Shown: positions 1-8,495 of the stretch, in pieces
Position numbering within the stretch: position 1 is the stretch's first letter
Layout of the letters: each line of letters begins with the position of its first letter
Assembly (NCBI GenBank): GCA_017647795.1
Contig: JAGCJX010000015.1
Span: forward strand, 117,584 to 181,583
Direction: 5' to 3'
Source of the DNA: Bacteroidales bacterium
GTDB lineage: Bacteria; Bacteroidota; Bacteroidia; Bacteroidales; UBA932
DNA length: 64,000 nucleotides
Program-made: the position numbers and the translations under genes
The notes under the pieces: generated by a model
Told to the model about the DNA's origin: nothing
Databases searched by the model: none
Seen by the model: only the letters and a program-made list of their open reading frames with translations

Positions 1-881
1 GCAGCATACATCTGCACATCTTCCGGATTCCACCAACGACGTGTACCATCGAAAGAATGGGCCGCAGGTCCCAGGCCCAGATAAGGTTCCCGCAACCAAT
101 ACGAGCGGTTGTGGATCGCACAACGGCCCGGTTTCGCAAAGTTAGAGATTTCATACTGCAGGTAGCCGGCAGCGGCAAGCCGAGACTGCAAAAGCGCATA
201 TTCTTGGGCAGAAAGCTCGGGATCCAATTCGCGTACCTTGCCCTGCTGCACCCATTGGGCCAGTTTGCTGCCCGGCTCAATGCTCAACTGATAGGCCGAA
301 ATGTGCTCCGGTGCCAGCGCAATCATTTGGGCCAAATCCTGATCCCAAGCCGCCAAAACATCCGAACCGACGCCGGACTCGTAGCCAAAGATCAAATCAA
401 GACTGATGTTGTCAAAGCCCGCCCGCCGCAAATCGTGGTAAGCCCGAATCGCCTGCTCTGCGGTGTGACGCCGGCCCATCCAACGCAACACCTCCGGATG
501 AAAGGACTGCACACCCATGCTGATGCGAGAAATTCCCAACGACTTCCAAAAGACAGCCCGTTCGTAGGTCACATCATCCGGGTTGACTTCCATCGTCACT
601 TCGTCCAACTGTTCAAAAGAAAGCCCGTGTGGACGTAAAAACACCGTGCCCAGGCAGACAAACACCCGACTCAACTCTTCAGAAGACAACAAAGACGGAG
701 TCCCCCCACCCAGGTACAGGGTTGTCGGGGGAACTCCGTTAAAGAATTCAGCTTGCCGGTGGACCTCACGTTCCAGACCCTCCAAGTAGAGCGGCTTCTT
801 GCCCAATTGCGTGATGGAATAAAAGTCGCAATAGGTACAGAAGGAGGTGCAGAACGGAACGTGTACGTAAATACCTGCCAA
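1..881 (-). CDS. hemW: HemW-like radical SAM protein (3' end beyond window)
   Basis: Radical SAM protein of the HemW family, once called oxygen-independent coproporphyrinogen III oxidase and now regarded as a heme chaperone. The N-terminus reads AGIYVHVPFCTSFCTYCDFYS, giving the CxxxCxxC cysteines that bind the 4Fe-4S cluster. Further on come the LGGGTPS motif, EVNPDD and GVQSF, all typical of HemW. No ATG lies in frame between the upstream stop and this motif. A TTG at 879-881 puts the initiator exactly where the family has its usual MAGIY start, so I choose it. The gene follows the coiled-coil membrane gene with a gap of 11 bases on the same strand, so the two are probably cotranscribed. 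The reading frame is open to base 1, so the C-terminal end is missing. The family call is firm; the exact start is less so. Confidence 0.9.
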   Translation of the reverse strand, partial: MAGIYVHVPFCTSFCTYCDFYSITQLGKKPLYLEGLEREVHRQAEFFNGVPPTTLYLGGGTPSLLSSEELSRVFVCLGTVFLRPHGLSFEQLDEVTMEVNPDDVTYERAVFWKSLGISRISMGVQSFHPEVLRWMGRRHTAEQAIRAYHDLRRAGFDNISLDLIFGYESGVGSDVLAAWDQDLAQMIALAPEHISAYQLSIEPGSKLAQWVQQGKVRELDPELSAQEYALLQSRLAAAGYLQYEISNFAKPGRCAIHNRSYWLREPYLGLGPAAHSFDGTRRWWNPEDVQMYA

Positions 882-892
882 AACGCCAGGGA

Positions 893-1777
893 TTATCGGA
901 GCAACAAATCAGCCGATCCGAGTTTGCCTTCTTTGGTATAAACGTCTACGGTATAAACACCTTTGACATATCCGGTTACCGATTGGAAGTAGATGCAAAC
1001 TTCTACTTCAGCTCCTTGGTAGTCCACTTCGCGGGAAGCCGAGTAAATCATCTGCTCACCGTTCATTTCGAAGATTTGCTGTTGGTCTCCGGTCATCAAA
1101 ATTCCATCCGGACCTTTGACGCGGATGTAAACATTTCTCAAACCACGGGTTGCAATGGAGTTTTCCACCAAGTGAACGCAAGTACGGAATTTTTCTACAC
1201 GACTGCTGCGGTCGGTTTCTTTGTTGGAAGCGTTGATGGCCACCATGCGGACGCCACGGCCTTTCACCACCGAACCTTTTTCAATTTGTTTTGCGTATTC
1301 ATCGGTGGTCTTGCTCAATTTTTCGAAGTCCTGTTTTGCTTTTTGCGCCTCTTTGCGGGCTGCTGCTGCATCCTTACGCAAAGCGGTGTTCAAGGTATTC
1401 AAGGAGTCAATTTGCACGATGTAGTGCTTCATGATGGAACGCAAGGTACCGAGCTCTTGTTCGTATTGACGAATTTTGGCACGGTTGGTCGCTTCGGTCT
1501 TCTTCACGCGGTCGATCAATTCATCCACTTTGAGACGTTCTCTCTCCAATTGGACGTTCAAGCTGTCGTTGTCGGAAGAAAGCAAGGCATAATCCGACTG
1601 CAGATCTACCATTTGTTGGGTCAATTGGTCCTTCTCAATGGTCAGATCATCGATCAACGCACTCCGGTCAATCCAAATCCAAAGCAGGGCTGCCGTCAAT
1701 ACAACAGCCACCGCCGCCAAAATGATAACGGTTGTCTTAAAAGGGTTGTTTTGGTTATTTGCAACAGTAGGTTCCAT
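893..1777 (-). CDS. Membrane-anchored coiled-coil protein, unknown function
   Basis: Protein of 294 residues that I do not recognise by name. After a short polar N-terminus there is one transmembrane segment (about residues 15-35, rich in Ile, Val, Ala and Leu). A long heptad-like region rich in Lys, Glu, Gln and Asp follows (about 40-170), surely a coiled coil. The C-terminal domain of about 120 residues contains KGRGVRMVAINASN and ends in SADLLLR. It probably sits in the inner membrane with the coiled coil and C-terminal domain in the periplasm. The ATG at 1775-1777 is preferred to a longer frame because the extra 21 residues look non-coding. A TATATTTG (minus strand, 1817-1810) about 32 bases upstream could be its promoter. 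hemW follows 11 bases downstream. Coding status is well supported; function is open. Confidence 0.85.
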   Translation of the reverse strand: MEPTVANNQNNPFKTTVIILAAVAVVLTAALLWIWIDRSALIDDLTIEKDQLTQQMVDLQSDYALLSSDNDSLNVQLERERLKVDELIDRVKKTEATNRAKIRQYEQELGTLRSIMKHYIVQIDSLNTLNTALRKDAAAARKEAQKAKQDFEKLSKTTDEYAKQIEKGSVVKGRGVRMVAINASNKETDRSSRVEKFRTCVHLVENSIATRGLRNVYIRVKGPDGILMTGDQQQIFEMNGEQMIYSASREVDYQGAEVEVCIYFQSVTGYVKGVYTVDVYTKEGKLGSADLLLR

Positions 1778-1951
1778 AATGTGTATCAATCTTTTTTTAC
1801 AATAAGCGACAAATATAACCACTTTCCCAACAAAAACCATACTAAGTCGGAATGAAGGGCCATTTTTACCATTTTTTCTTTTGCATTCTTTGTTTTTTTC
1901 TACCTTTGCCGGTCTTATAGTTGCCTAATAATCAACAAGAAAACATATATT

Positions 1952-3370
1952 ATGAAAAAACTACTTTTCTTTACAATCGCAAGTATTTCCCTCTGGTCAT
2001 TGAACGCATGTTCCTCCGAAGACACCCCCAAAGAGCCGGAAAAAGAAACTCCTACCTGCTCTTTTGAGGTAACTTTGAACCAAGATCAAAACAACTTGAG
2101 CGTTGAAATCATTCCCTCAGAAGCAGACCAAACCTACCTCTACGGTTTGATGAACCACGAGGAATATTTGGCGTTGGGAGAAGATCCCATCCAAGGTTTC
2201 ACCCAATGGATGAATGCCCAATTGACCAGCGAAAACGCCCCCGAATTGTTCCTGGGCCAATACAGCGATGAATACAAGAAACTCTTGTGGAACCGTGACT
2301 ACCACTTCTACGTAGCCCAAGTGGTGGACAACCAAATTTACGGTACCCCGACATTGATGGATCACAAGATCTACCGTGCGAGCTTGACCTTCTCCCCGGA
2401 AGGCATGTGGATTGCTCCGGCCTACATTTCCGACAACGGAGACTATGTAGTCGGCAACTACGAAGGTTCCTTCATCTATCACTTGCCCACCGACTCCCTC
2501 ACCTTTGTTGAAGGCACTTCTTTGTATGACATCACAGACGACGGTATCGCATACGGCCAAGACGAAACCGGCTACCCCGTTCGTTACGAAAACGGTGAAT
2601 TGAAATTCATGGACCTCACCTTCCCCAACTCAACCGAAGGTAGCATCTTTGCCGTTTCCCCTGACGGAAGCCTGGCTGCCGGCTACCAATTCGTTGACAG
2701 CTGGAACATCCAACCTTTGTACTACCGCAACAACGAAGTGGTAGAATTGGAAGTAGGCCTGGATATCAATGGCCGTCCTGCTGAAATGGCCTGCGTAAAA
2801 GGCATCGGCTCCAACGGCAACATGACCGGATACATTTTGGATGAAAACTACGTTGAAATGGGTGCAATGTGGGACAAAGACGGTGCATACAACCTGTACA
2901 TCGAGCCCTTCATGGTGTACAACGAAAGCCTCGCCCAATGGAAAACCCTCTACGGCACCATGTTCAACTACATCTCTCCGAACGGCCGTTACATCGCTTC
3001 AACCCTGATTGAATACAGCAACACCGGCTTGACCCACAAGACCTATGCATACGTGTACGACACCGAAGAAGATGAAATGTATGTAGTGTACGACGAAGCT
3101 GCAAAAGATATGTTGCGTGTAGACTGCGTTTCCAACGACGGTGTGGTATTCTTGTCGGATGTGGACATGGCCTACTCTTCGGTTCCGTTCTGCTACGACG
3201 TTCACGCAGAAAAATTCTACAAGGTGGAAGACTACCTGAAAGAAAAATACGACTACGTACCGGACAGAACGGTTGTCGGTACAATTCTTGCGGTATCTGA
3301 GGATGGTAAAACCCTCCTGGCAGGTTGTATGGAAAACAACTTTACCACCATCGTATACTTTGCTCGCTAA
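1952..3370 (+). CDS. Predicted lipoprotein of unknown function
   Basis: Protein of 472 residues with a lipoprotein signal: MKKLLFF, a hydrophobic run, then LNAC with the lipid-bearing Cys at residue 20. A charged linker (SSEDTPKEPEKE) follows, as in many Bacteroidota surface lipoproteins. The rest has short recurring stretches of the type SPDGSLAAGY, SPNGRYIAS and SEDGKTLLAG, which suggest a beta-propeller-like fold of WD40 or extracellular-repeat type; this is inference from the repeat look. I cannot assign a ligand or enzyme activity. A TACCTTTG at 1901-1908 with a TTTG at 1880-1883 (spacing 17) is a plausible promoter. Two small genes follow closely on the same strand (next start 3375) and may share its transcript. 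Confidence 0.85.
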   Translation: MKKLLFFTIASISLWSLNACSSEDTPKEPEKETPTCSFEVTLNQDQNNLSVEIIPSEADQTYLYGLMNHEEYLALGEDPIQGFTQWMNAQLTSENAPELFLGQYSDEYKKLLWNRDYHFYVAQVVDNQIYGTPTLMDHKIYRASLTFSPEGMWIAPAYISDNGDYVVGNYEGSFIYHLPTDSLTFVEGTSLYDITDDGIAYGQDETGYPVRYENGELKFMDLTFPNSTEGSIFAVSPDGSLAAGYQFVDSWNIQPLYYRNNEVVELEVGLDINGRPAEMACVKGIGSNGNMTGYILDENYVEMGAMWDKDGAYNLYIEPFMVYNESLAQWKTLYGTMFNYISPNGRYIASTLIEYSNTGLTHKTYAYVYDTEEDEMYVVYDEAAKDMLRVDCVSNDGVVFLSDVDMAYSSVPFCYDVHAEKFYKVEDYLKEKYDYVPDRTVVGTILAVSEDGKTLLAGCMENNFTTIVYFAR

Positions 3371-3374
3371 TTAA

Positions 3375-3860
3375 ATGATTATGAGATATTTAATCCGTTC
3401 CATCAAATACCTATTGTGGTTCTGCGTGGTCTTCTGCGCGATCATGGCAATTTTGATAGCTACCACCGAAGGACAAACCTTCGGAACCATGTTTGACCCG
3501 GAGATTGGTATGTTCCGTGCCGGTTCTTTCCCGAAGATTGTCATTTTCTTCATCGCCATGGCAGCTATCTATCCCAGCCTGGCCTTCTCCAAAAAGGATT
3601 TGGTCTTGTATGGATCGTTCAAGGACAACGAAGCATTGATTCGCAAACAATTTGAGGTGTCTGGCTACGAAGTGGTTTCCGAAACCAACGAAGAAGTGGT
3701 GTACCGCCTGAAAAGCCCTTTCATCCGCTTCATGCGTATGTTCGAAGACCACATCACCATCACCAAAGTCAGCCCCGTGCAGATCTCCGGTATGCGTAAA
3801 GATGCCCTTCGCCTCGCCAGTGCTATTGAATTTCAATCCCGTAAACGAGTAGAAGAATAA
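3375..3860 (+). CDS. Small membrane protein with cytoplasmic tail, unknown
   Basis: Protein of 161 residues starting 4 bases after the stop of the lipoprotein gene. It has two likely transmembrane segments, about residues 11-30 (LLWFCVVFCAIMAILIA) and 52-72 (FPKIVIFFIAMAAIYPSLAF). A soluble tail follows, containing FEVSGYEVVSETNEEVVYRLKS. The tail ends in basic residues. I do not recognise a named family. A second ATG two codons downstream (3381) is an equally good start. The close spacing to both neighbours suggests a three-gene unit of lipoprotein, this gene and the DUF2007 gene. Nothing in the sequence shows its function. Confidence 0.75.
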   Translation: MIMRYLIRSIKYLLWFCVVFCAIMAILIATTEGQTFGTMFDPEIGMFRAGSFPKIVIFFIAMAAIYPSLAFSKKDLVLYGSFKDNEALIRKQFEVSGYEVVSETNEEVVYRLKSPFIRFMRMFEDHITITKVSPVQISGMRKDALRLASAIEFQSRKRVEE

Positions 3861-3872
3861 AAACGAACTGAT

Positions 3873-4082
3873 ATGAAAACTGTAGGAAAATACAACAGCG
3901 CTTTTGCCGCCGAAGTGGCAAAAGGTCTTTTGGAAAGTGAAGGCATTCCTGCCTGCATCGTCAACGAATACACGACCTATGTCGGCCTGACCCATGCATC
4001 GGATCCGGTCGAGTTGCGTGTCGCCGACGAAGATTATGAATCGGCTGTTAAAGCATTAGCCGCTTCTTCCAACGCATTGTAG
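3873..4082 (+). CDS. DUF2007-type small protein
   Basis: Protein of 69 residues that fits the DUF2007 family (putative prokaryotic signal-transducing proteins): it opens KTVGKYNSAFAAEVAKGLLESEGIPACIVNE and ends with ELRVADEDYESAVKAL. Family members are small alpha/beta domains of unknown biochemical role, often found alone or fused to zinc ribbons. The gene starts 12 bases after its neighbour and probably belongs to the same transcript. Its last 49 bases overlap, on the opposite strand, the 3' end of the DUF3109 gene, so the two transcripts are antisense to each other at their ends. I read the family from the pattern of conserved residues, not from a search. Confidence 0.75.
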   Translation: MKTVGKYNSAFAAEVAKGLLESEGIPACIVNEYTTYVGLTHASDPVELRVADEDYESAVKALAASSNAL

Positions 4083-4627
4083 AAATCCTCACCCAAAAAC
4101 TGAATGAGGGGTTCCCGTAAGAATTTATAAACGGGAGTCCCTTCTTTTTTGCCCTTCTTGAACGCATCACGACAGATGTCCCAACGGTGAAGGTTCAACG
4201 CCATCATCCCACTGGACAAACGGGTAACACGAATCGGATAGAGCCAACAAGAGATGGGTTTCCGGAAACGGGAGCCGCCCTTGAAATAAGAGCGTTCAAT
4301 GGCACAGAAGCAGTTCTCGTTCTCGTCAAAGCAAGTATAGACACATTCCTCCTTGCCACAAATCAACGGGGTCACCAAGTCTCCATCCTGATCGATGCTG
4401 AAGAAACCGTTGTCAGCCACCACCTTCTTTTCTTCCGCGCTCATCAACGGGGAATAATGTTCGTATTCCGATTCGAGGGCCTCGCACTCGGATTCTTCCA
4501 ACGGGGCACCGCTGTCCCCAATGATGCAACAAACGCCTTTACAACGTTCGTAGTCGCAACAAAAACACTCGGTCAAGATCTCCGAAGAGACCAATACGTC
4601 ATCAATTTGAATGATTGCTGTCTCCAT
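4034..4627 (-). CDS. DUF3109 cysteine-rich protein
   Basis: Protein of 197 residues with an unusual number of cysteines: FCCDYERCKGVCC near the N-terminus, then LICGKEECVYTC, ENCFCAIE, ISCWLYP and WDICRDA. This matches the DUF3109 family, common in Bacteroidota and related in look to the YkgJ/UPF0153 zinc- or iron-chelating proteins. A metal site is therefore likely, but the function is unknown. The start overlaps the last 26 bases of the M16-like gene upstream on the same strand, which points to coupled translation. The last 49 bases overlap the DUF2007 gene on the other strand. Confidence 0.85.
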   Translation of the reverse strand: METAIIQIDDVLVSSEILTECFCCDYERCKGVCCIIGDSGAPLEESECEALESEYEHYSPLMSAEEKKVVADNGFFSIDQDGDLVTPLICGKEECVYTCFDENENCFCAIERSYFKGGSRFRKPISCWLYPIRVTRLSSGMMALNLHRWDICRDAFKKGKKEGTPVYKFLREPLIQFLGEDFYNALEEAANALTADS

Positions 4628-7427
4628 ACATTACCAATTCCAAACGACCTCCTTCTTTCACGAAATCAGCCAAAGCCTGGTTGACTTGTTCCAAGGAAAT
4701 CTGGTTCAACTGCGCCAAATAACGGGTATAAAAATCCTTTCCGTACACAAAACGGTTCTCAAGCAAGTCCATCCAGAACTCACAGGTCGTTTCCTGACGG
4801 AAATCAAAATCTGCTTTTACACTTTTCTTCAAAGAAGCCAATCGTGCTGCATCAATGCCTTCGTTTGCCAAACGGTTGAGGGTATTGCGCAAGCCTTCGT
4901 AAACTGCCGGATCGTAGGACTCGGTTTCAAAGGCCAGGTTCACCAACAAGAATTCCTCCGGATACTTGCGGAATTCTGCCTCAACACGGGACGGGATGCC
5001 CTGACGGAAGAGTTCCTCCTTCAAGACATTCATCAGGATACCACTCACCACATGACCGGTCACTTTCTCTTCCAGACCGTAAGGGCATTCACCCATCAGA
5101 GTCATACGATAGTAAGCCGTTGTCGTTTCCGATTGGATGGGAAGTACCACTTGGCGCACAGACTTGTTGAGGTAATAGGGCAATACTTGCCAGTTCTCAC
5201 GGCGGTTCGCATTGGCGGGCAACGTACCGATGTAACGGCACAACTGATTCCGGAAGTCGATGTTTTGAGGGTCAAAATCGCCGACAAATACAAATGTATA
5301 ACTAGCCGCATTGGCATAAAGCTTCTTCAGGAACTCAACAGAGCCTTCGTAGTTCATCGTAGCCAAATCAGCCGGATTGGAGAGTGAGGTGTATCGGCTC
5401 GGGTTGTACAAGCGAACCGCTACGCTATCTTCTACTTGACGCAAAGGGCTGTTGGCGGCCAATTGGGTCCGGGCCATGCTCAGTTGGACAAAGTAATCAA
5501 AAGCTGCCTGATCCGGTTGGATGGCTGAGAACTGGAGGTGTACCTGGTGGAGGAAATCATCCATCTTGGCCACCGGCGCTTTACCATACAAACCGCTCAA
5601 GGCATAGGAAATATCCTTGGACAGTTCGATTCCGGCTGCGCGGTTGTAAGCAGCCAAATCAGCCGCAGACATGCCTCCCAAGGCACTCAGATTCGCAATG
5701 TCCGTCATATAATCCCGTTGCAACGGGTTGGTTTGTTGCAACAAAGACAGTCCTCCTTTGGAAATGGCACTGAACTGGAAGGTACCCGGTTCGGCTGCGG
5801 TGGATTTCAAAAGAACGTTCACCCCGTTGGACAAGGTCAACAAAGTAGCGCCAGACATCGGTTCGGACGTTTCCAGGGTGATGGTCGGCAAAATTTCGCA
5901 TGCGGCAAGTGCCGGAAGTGTGGTCGATGCGACGGGAGTATGGACCTGCATTTGGGTATTGTATTCGGCCACGAGTTCCAGAGCGCGGTCCACCCACGCT
6001 TGGCTCGGGCAGAGTGAATCCGGAGCCGGTCCGGTAAAGGTCACGGTCAAATCCTCCGGAGAACGCAACAACGCAGAAACGTACATGTTGTAGGCGTCCA
6101 ACGACAAGAGCGAATCCGCCTTGTGCAACAACGCATGGTGCATTTCCACACTGGCCAGGGTGGTTCCGGCCAGGAAATGGTTGATGCAACGGTCGGCCAG
6201 GTTCCGGTTCGGAGTCTTATCACGGTATTGGTAAGCCGCATCCAAGTCCGAGAAATATCGGCCTTTGGCACGGTTGAATTCTTCTTGGCTAAAGCCATTG
6301 CGACGAACCTCTTCCAACAAACGAGCTGTCCAAACAACAGCTTCGTCCAAACTGTCCGGCAAGGTTGCAAAACCCAACTGCAAGGATGACTGGTTCTGAG
6401 TACCCAGGAAACGACCTTCGCTGATTTGGGTATCCCAAATCGGCAGTGCAGACGCCTGCTTGCTCATCTCCATGCGCTCGTTCAACAAGAAACGGGTCAC
6501 GCCATCCAGGTAGTTTTGCAAGAAATACACAGAAGTGGTACGGAGTTGCTCGGGAATGGGTTGGGTACGGAAATGGAAGGCCATGCGTGCCTCTGTAGCC
6601 TGCGGATCCGAGGCTGAAAGGACTTGGAGACAACCCGGAAGTTGGGTGCGTGCATAAGCCCGTTCTTCTACTTGGGGAGCCTTCGGCATGGTTTGGAACA
6701 GGGTCTTGATCTTCATTTCCACTTGTGCAGGATCAAAATCACCGACGATGATGACCGCCTGCAGATCCGGACGAGACCATTGGTAGTAGTATTGACGCAA
6801 CTCTTTGGAAGTAAAGGCGTCCACTTGATTCAGCAAATTGCTGCAAAAGGCATTTTCATAGCAGGTACCCTCCAACAATTGGGCACGCAAGCGACGGTTC
6901 ATGCGATGGTCGGCGGTATTGCGGGAAGCCTGGTTGTTGTGGAAATAAGTCTTCGACGCCAGGACATCTTCCTCATCCAGGTTCACAGAACAAGACCAGT
7001 TGTACAAAACCAACAACGTGGAATCCATCACGGCAGCACTCCGGTTCACGGGAACATTGGACAAACGGTACACCGTCTCTTCCAACGCCGTACGCACCTC
7101 AAAGTCACGTTCCAAGCTGAGGCCCAAATCGTTAATGTAATCCACCAAGGTCAGTCCCGGGAAGTTTCGGGTTCCCCGCATGCTCATTTGTGCGAGAAAA
7201 GCGGTCATGCCTGCCTGACCGGATTCTTCCAAGGCAGTCCCGGACTTTTCAACCAAATAGAAGTCTGCACGACCTGGCTGCGCCTGATTTTTTACCAGGT
7301 AGTAACTCAGTCCATTCGCCAAGGATCCCTTCAAGACACGGGGATCTTCCGGCAATTTCTCCAGCGGTTGGGCAAACAAGCAGCCTGCCATCAGGCCACA
7401 AACAAGCAAGAAGAGCAATTTTTTCAT
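4602..7427 (-). CDS. M16 (insulinase/PqqL-type) family protein, predicted inactive
   Basis: Exported protein of 941 residues with the two-half layout of PqqL-type M16 zinc peptidases. The signal peptide is MKKLLFLLVCGLMAG followed by Cys16, which may be lipid-modified. The N-terminal M16 domain is easily aligned: LEESGQAGM, then MRGTRNFPG, then ALEETVYRL and NLDEEDV. The zinc-binding motif HxxEH (normally HFLEH) is replaced by AFLAQ at residues 76-80. The distal glutamate region (normally like ERGVILEEW) reads ASKTYFHNN, so all metal ligands and the catalytic Glu are gone. I predict a pseudo-peptidase that binds peptides or partners. The ATG at 7425-7427 is chosen because it gives a clean signal peptide. 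A TAATTTTG (minus, 7457-7450) lies about 19 bases upstream. The downstream DUF3109 gene overlaps by 26 bases. Confidence 0.88.
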   Translation of the reverse strand: MKKLLFLLVCGLMAGCLFAQPLEKLPEDPRVLKGSLANGLSYYLVKNQAQPGRADFYLVEKSGTALEESGQAGMTAFLAQMSMRGTRNFPGLTLVDYINDLGLSLERDFEVRTALEETVYRLSNVPVNRSAAVMDSTLLVLYNWSCSVNLDEEDVLASKTYFHNNQASRNTADHRMNRRLRAQLLEGTCYENAFCSNLLNQVDAFTSKELRQYYYQWSRPDLQAVIIVGDFDPAQVEMKIKTLFQTMPKAPQVEERAYARTQLPGCLQVLSASDPQATEARMAFHFRTQPIPEQLRTTSVYFLQNYLDGVTRFLLNERMEMSKQASALPIWDTQISEGRFLGTQNQSSLQLGFATLPDSLDEAVVWTARLLEEVRRNGFSQEEFNRAKGRYFSDLDAAYQYRDKTPNRNLADRCINHFLAGTTLASVEMHHALLHKADSLLSLDAYNMYVSALLRSPEDLTVTFTGPAPDSLCPSQAWVDRALELVAEYNTQMQVHTPVASTTLPALAACEILPTITLETSEPMSGATLLTLSNGVNVLLKSTAAEPGTFQFSAISKGGLSLLQQTNPLQRDYMTDIANLSALGGMSAADLAAYNRAAGIELSKDISYALSGLYGKAPVAKMDDFLHQVHLQFSAIQPDQAAFDYFVQLSMARTQLAANSPLRQVEDSVAVRLYNPSRYTSLSNPADLATMNYEGSVEFLKKLYANAASYTFVFVGDFDPQNIDFRNQLCRYIGTLPANANRRENWQVLPYYLNKSVRQVVLPIQSETTTAYYRMTLMGECPYGLEEKVTGHVVSGILMNVLKEELFRQGIPSRVEAEFRKYPEEFLLVNLAFETESYDPAVYEGLRNTLNRLANEGIDAARLASLKKSVKADFDFRQETTCEFWMDLLENRFVYGKDFYTRYLAQLNQISLEQVNQALADFVKEGGRLELVMYGDSNHSN

Positions 7428-7553
7428 GACACAAATCATTAATGGAAAGCAAAATTAAAGAAAAAAAAGAGTTGCTTGATAATTTTATTTACATTTGTAG
7501 TTTGAAAAACTAAATGTTGTAAAGTCAAATTAATTAATAGATCTAACAGCGCA

Positions 7554-8495
7554 ATGAAAAAATTCGTTTTATCTACTTTCGTCGCTTTATTCGCGATCTC
7601 TGCTACCTTCGCACAAACCGTTGAAACTGCAACTGAACTGTACAACGCTGGTGCAACCGAACTGAATGCCGGCAACATGGCGGCTGCTCTCGAAAACTTT
7701 GAAAAAGCTTTGGCTGAAGCAGAAATCATTGGAATGGATGCCGAAGAAGTTGCTACCAACTGCAAAAACGTGATCCCGACCATTTACCTGCACCTGGGTA
7801 AAGAATATGGCGTTGCTAAAGAATTGGACAAAGCGGTAGAAACATTGAAAACTGCCATTGAGAAAGCAAATGAATTCGGTGATGAAGCAACCGCTGCTGA
7901 AGCTGAAACCCTCATTCCCCAATTGTACGTTCAAGACGGTAACGAAAAATTGAATGCAAAAGACTTTGCCGGAGCCGTTGCTGCTTACGAAAAGGCCATT
8001 GCAATGGACGCAAACAACGCCATGGCTTGGTTGCGTTTGGGTATGGCTTCTTCCCGTACTGCCAACGACGAACAAACCGTAAACGCATTCACCAAAGCTG
8101 CAGAATTGGGACAAAAAGCCAATGCTGACAAACAACTTTCCAGCTTCTACTTGAGCAAAGCCAACAAAGCTCGTCAATCGAAAAACTTCGCTCAAGCAAT
8201 GGAATTTGCTAGCCAAGCCAACGCCGTACAAGAAAACGCAACCGCTTACAAGATCTACGCAATCTCTGCAGTTAGCGCAAAGAAATATGCAGAGGCTGTT
8301 GAAGGTTTGGAAAAATACTTGGCTATGTCTCCGAACGCAAACGACGCAAACCAAATGAAATACTACGCAGCTACTGCTTACGAAGCCCTCGGCCAAAAAG
8401 ACAAAGCTTGCGGTTACTACAAAGCCATTTTGACCGACCCCCAATTTGCTGAATACGCAAAACACAAAGTCGAAGTCGATCTTAAATGCAACTAA
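7554..8495 (+). CDS. Exported tetratricopeptide repeat protein
   Basis: Protein of 313 residues with a signal peptide (MKKFVLSTFVALFAISATFA, cleaved before QTVE) and several TPR units. Examples are ATELNAGNMAAALENFEKAL, NAKDFAGAVAAYEKAIAMD (followed by AMAWLRLGMA) and KKYAEAVEGLEKYLAM. Helical repeats of this type bind proteins, so a role as a periplasmic adaptor is likely but not shown. Leu is written mostly TTG and codon use looks like that of highly expressed neighbours. A TACATTTG at 7490-7497 is a possible promoter, with a leader of about 55 bases. The last 10 bases overlap the start of the U32 gene, so the two are probably translated together. Confidence 0.88.
   Translation: MKKFVLSTFVALFAISATFAQTVETATELYNAGATELNAGNMAAALENFEKALAEAEIIGMDAEEVATNCKNVIPTIYLHLGKEYGVAKELDKAVETLKTAIEKANEFGDEATAAEAETLIPQLYVQDGNEKLNAKDFAGAVAAYEKAIAMDANNAMAWLRLGMASSRTANDEQTVNAFTKAAELGQKANADKQLSSFYLSKANKARQSKNFAQAMEFASQANAVQENATAYKIYAISAVSAKKYAEAVEGLEKYLAMSPNANDANQMKYYAATAYEALGQKDKACGYYKAILTDPQFAEYAKHKVEVDLKCN

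Noticed and set aside
953..1855. Long plus-strand ORF opposite the coiled-coil gene
   Set aside because: The minus strand encodes a clean membrane helix plus coiled coil; the plus-strand product is a Phe/His-rich shadow.
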